A program made the translations under genes and the position numbers. This document shows positions 13,539 through 13,632 of a stretch of DNA of 13,632 nt, in pieces. The notes under the pieces are model-generated. The model was not told where the DNA came from. It searched no databases and saw nothing but the letters and a program-made list of their open reading frames with translations. This stretch comes from JBKECA01 sp047973435. GTDB taxonomy: Bacteria > Planctomycetota > Planctomycetia > Planctomycetales > Planctomycetaceae. Position 1 is the stretch's first letter; the number at the start of each line of letters is the position of its first letter. The DNA lies in NCBI GenBank assembly GCA_047973435.1, contig JBKECA010000218.1, forward strand, positions 1 through 13,632, read 5' to 3'.

Positions 13539-13632
13539 ATGCAACGACCCGCACACTTTATCGGCACACTCGCGCTCGTCCTGGCGGCGACGGCGCTGGT
13601 GCTGGCATTGCCGGCGTGGCTCAGGTTCGGGC
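13539..13632 (+). CDS. Partial hydrophobic protein, probably atpI-like, cut by window edge
   Basis: ATG 13539 follows the TGA of the preceding gene with no gap and opens a frame of 31 codons to the edge: MQRPAHFIGT, then LALVLAATALVLALPAWLRFG. This is a short polar start and one membrane helix. The position directly after an AtpZ-like gene suggests AtpI, but the visible part is too short for a family match. Tight coupling to the upstream gene supports it being real. Confidence 0.5.
   Translation, partial: MQRPAHFIGTLALVLAATALVLALPAWLRFG

Noticed and set aside
1..13632. CRISPR arrays, tRNA, rRNA, insertion sequences, phage or defence genes
   Set aside because: I looked on both strands and saw no regular spaced repeats, cloverleaf-like segments, transposase motifs or recognised defence domains.

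Overview
The window looks like a GC-rich chromosomal segment from a planctomycete-type bacterium. This is inferred from gene content: a Tat-exported DUF1501 protein, a Tat-exported PhoD-family phosphatase, a secreted leucine-rich-repeat-like protein and a DUF255/YyaL protein lie beside an mre cell-shape cluster. No rRNA, tRNA, CRISPR array, IS element or phage gene was seen.

Layout. (1) Positions 1-4372, minus strand, form a rod-shape (elongasome) operon transcribed mreB > mreC > mreD > mrdA (PBP2). The PBP2 gene runs off the left edge after its SxxK and SxN motifs. mreC and mreD overlap by ATGA. The mreB-mreC spacer holds a run of five G-tracts (possible G-quadruplex), and the mreD-mrdA spacer holds a weak period-7 repeat. 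(2) Positions 4373-4793 are a divergent intergenic region with two copies of a 15-base palindrome. (3) Positions 4794-7531, plus strand, are a two-gene operon: an unrecognised secreted protein and a DUF1501 protein 2 bases downstream. (4) Positions 7538-9115, minus strand, carry phoD, convergent with DUF1501; a perfect inverted repeat contains both stop codons. (5) Positions 9414-10292, plus strand, encode a secreted LRR-like protein. (6) Positions 10435-12564, plus strand, encode a DUF255 thioredoxin-fold/six-hairpin protein. (7) Positions 12569-12853, minus strand, encode a small single-pass membrane protein. (8) From 13278 to the right edge, plus strand, lie an AtpZ-like two-helix membrane protein and the first 31 codons of a hydrophobic protein that is probably atpI, so an F-type ATP synthase operon may start here.

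MreB filaments, the MreC/MreD membrane proteins and the PBP2 transpeptidase act together in lateral peptidoglycan synthesis. The middle of the window encodes exported phosphatase-superfamily proteins and single genes with no clear shared pathway. I found no defence system, mobile element or biosynthetic cluster. The least explained items are the secreted-protein/DUF1501 pair, the G-tract spacer in the mre operon and the duplicated palindrome upstream of mreB.
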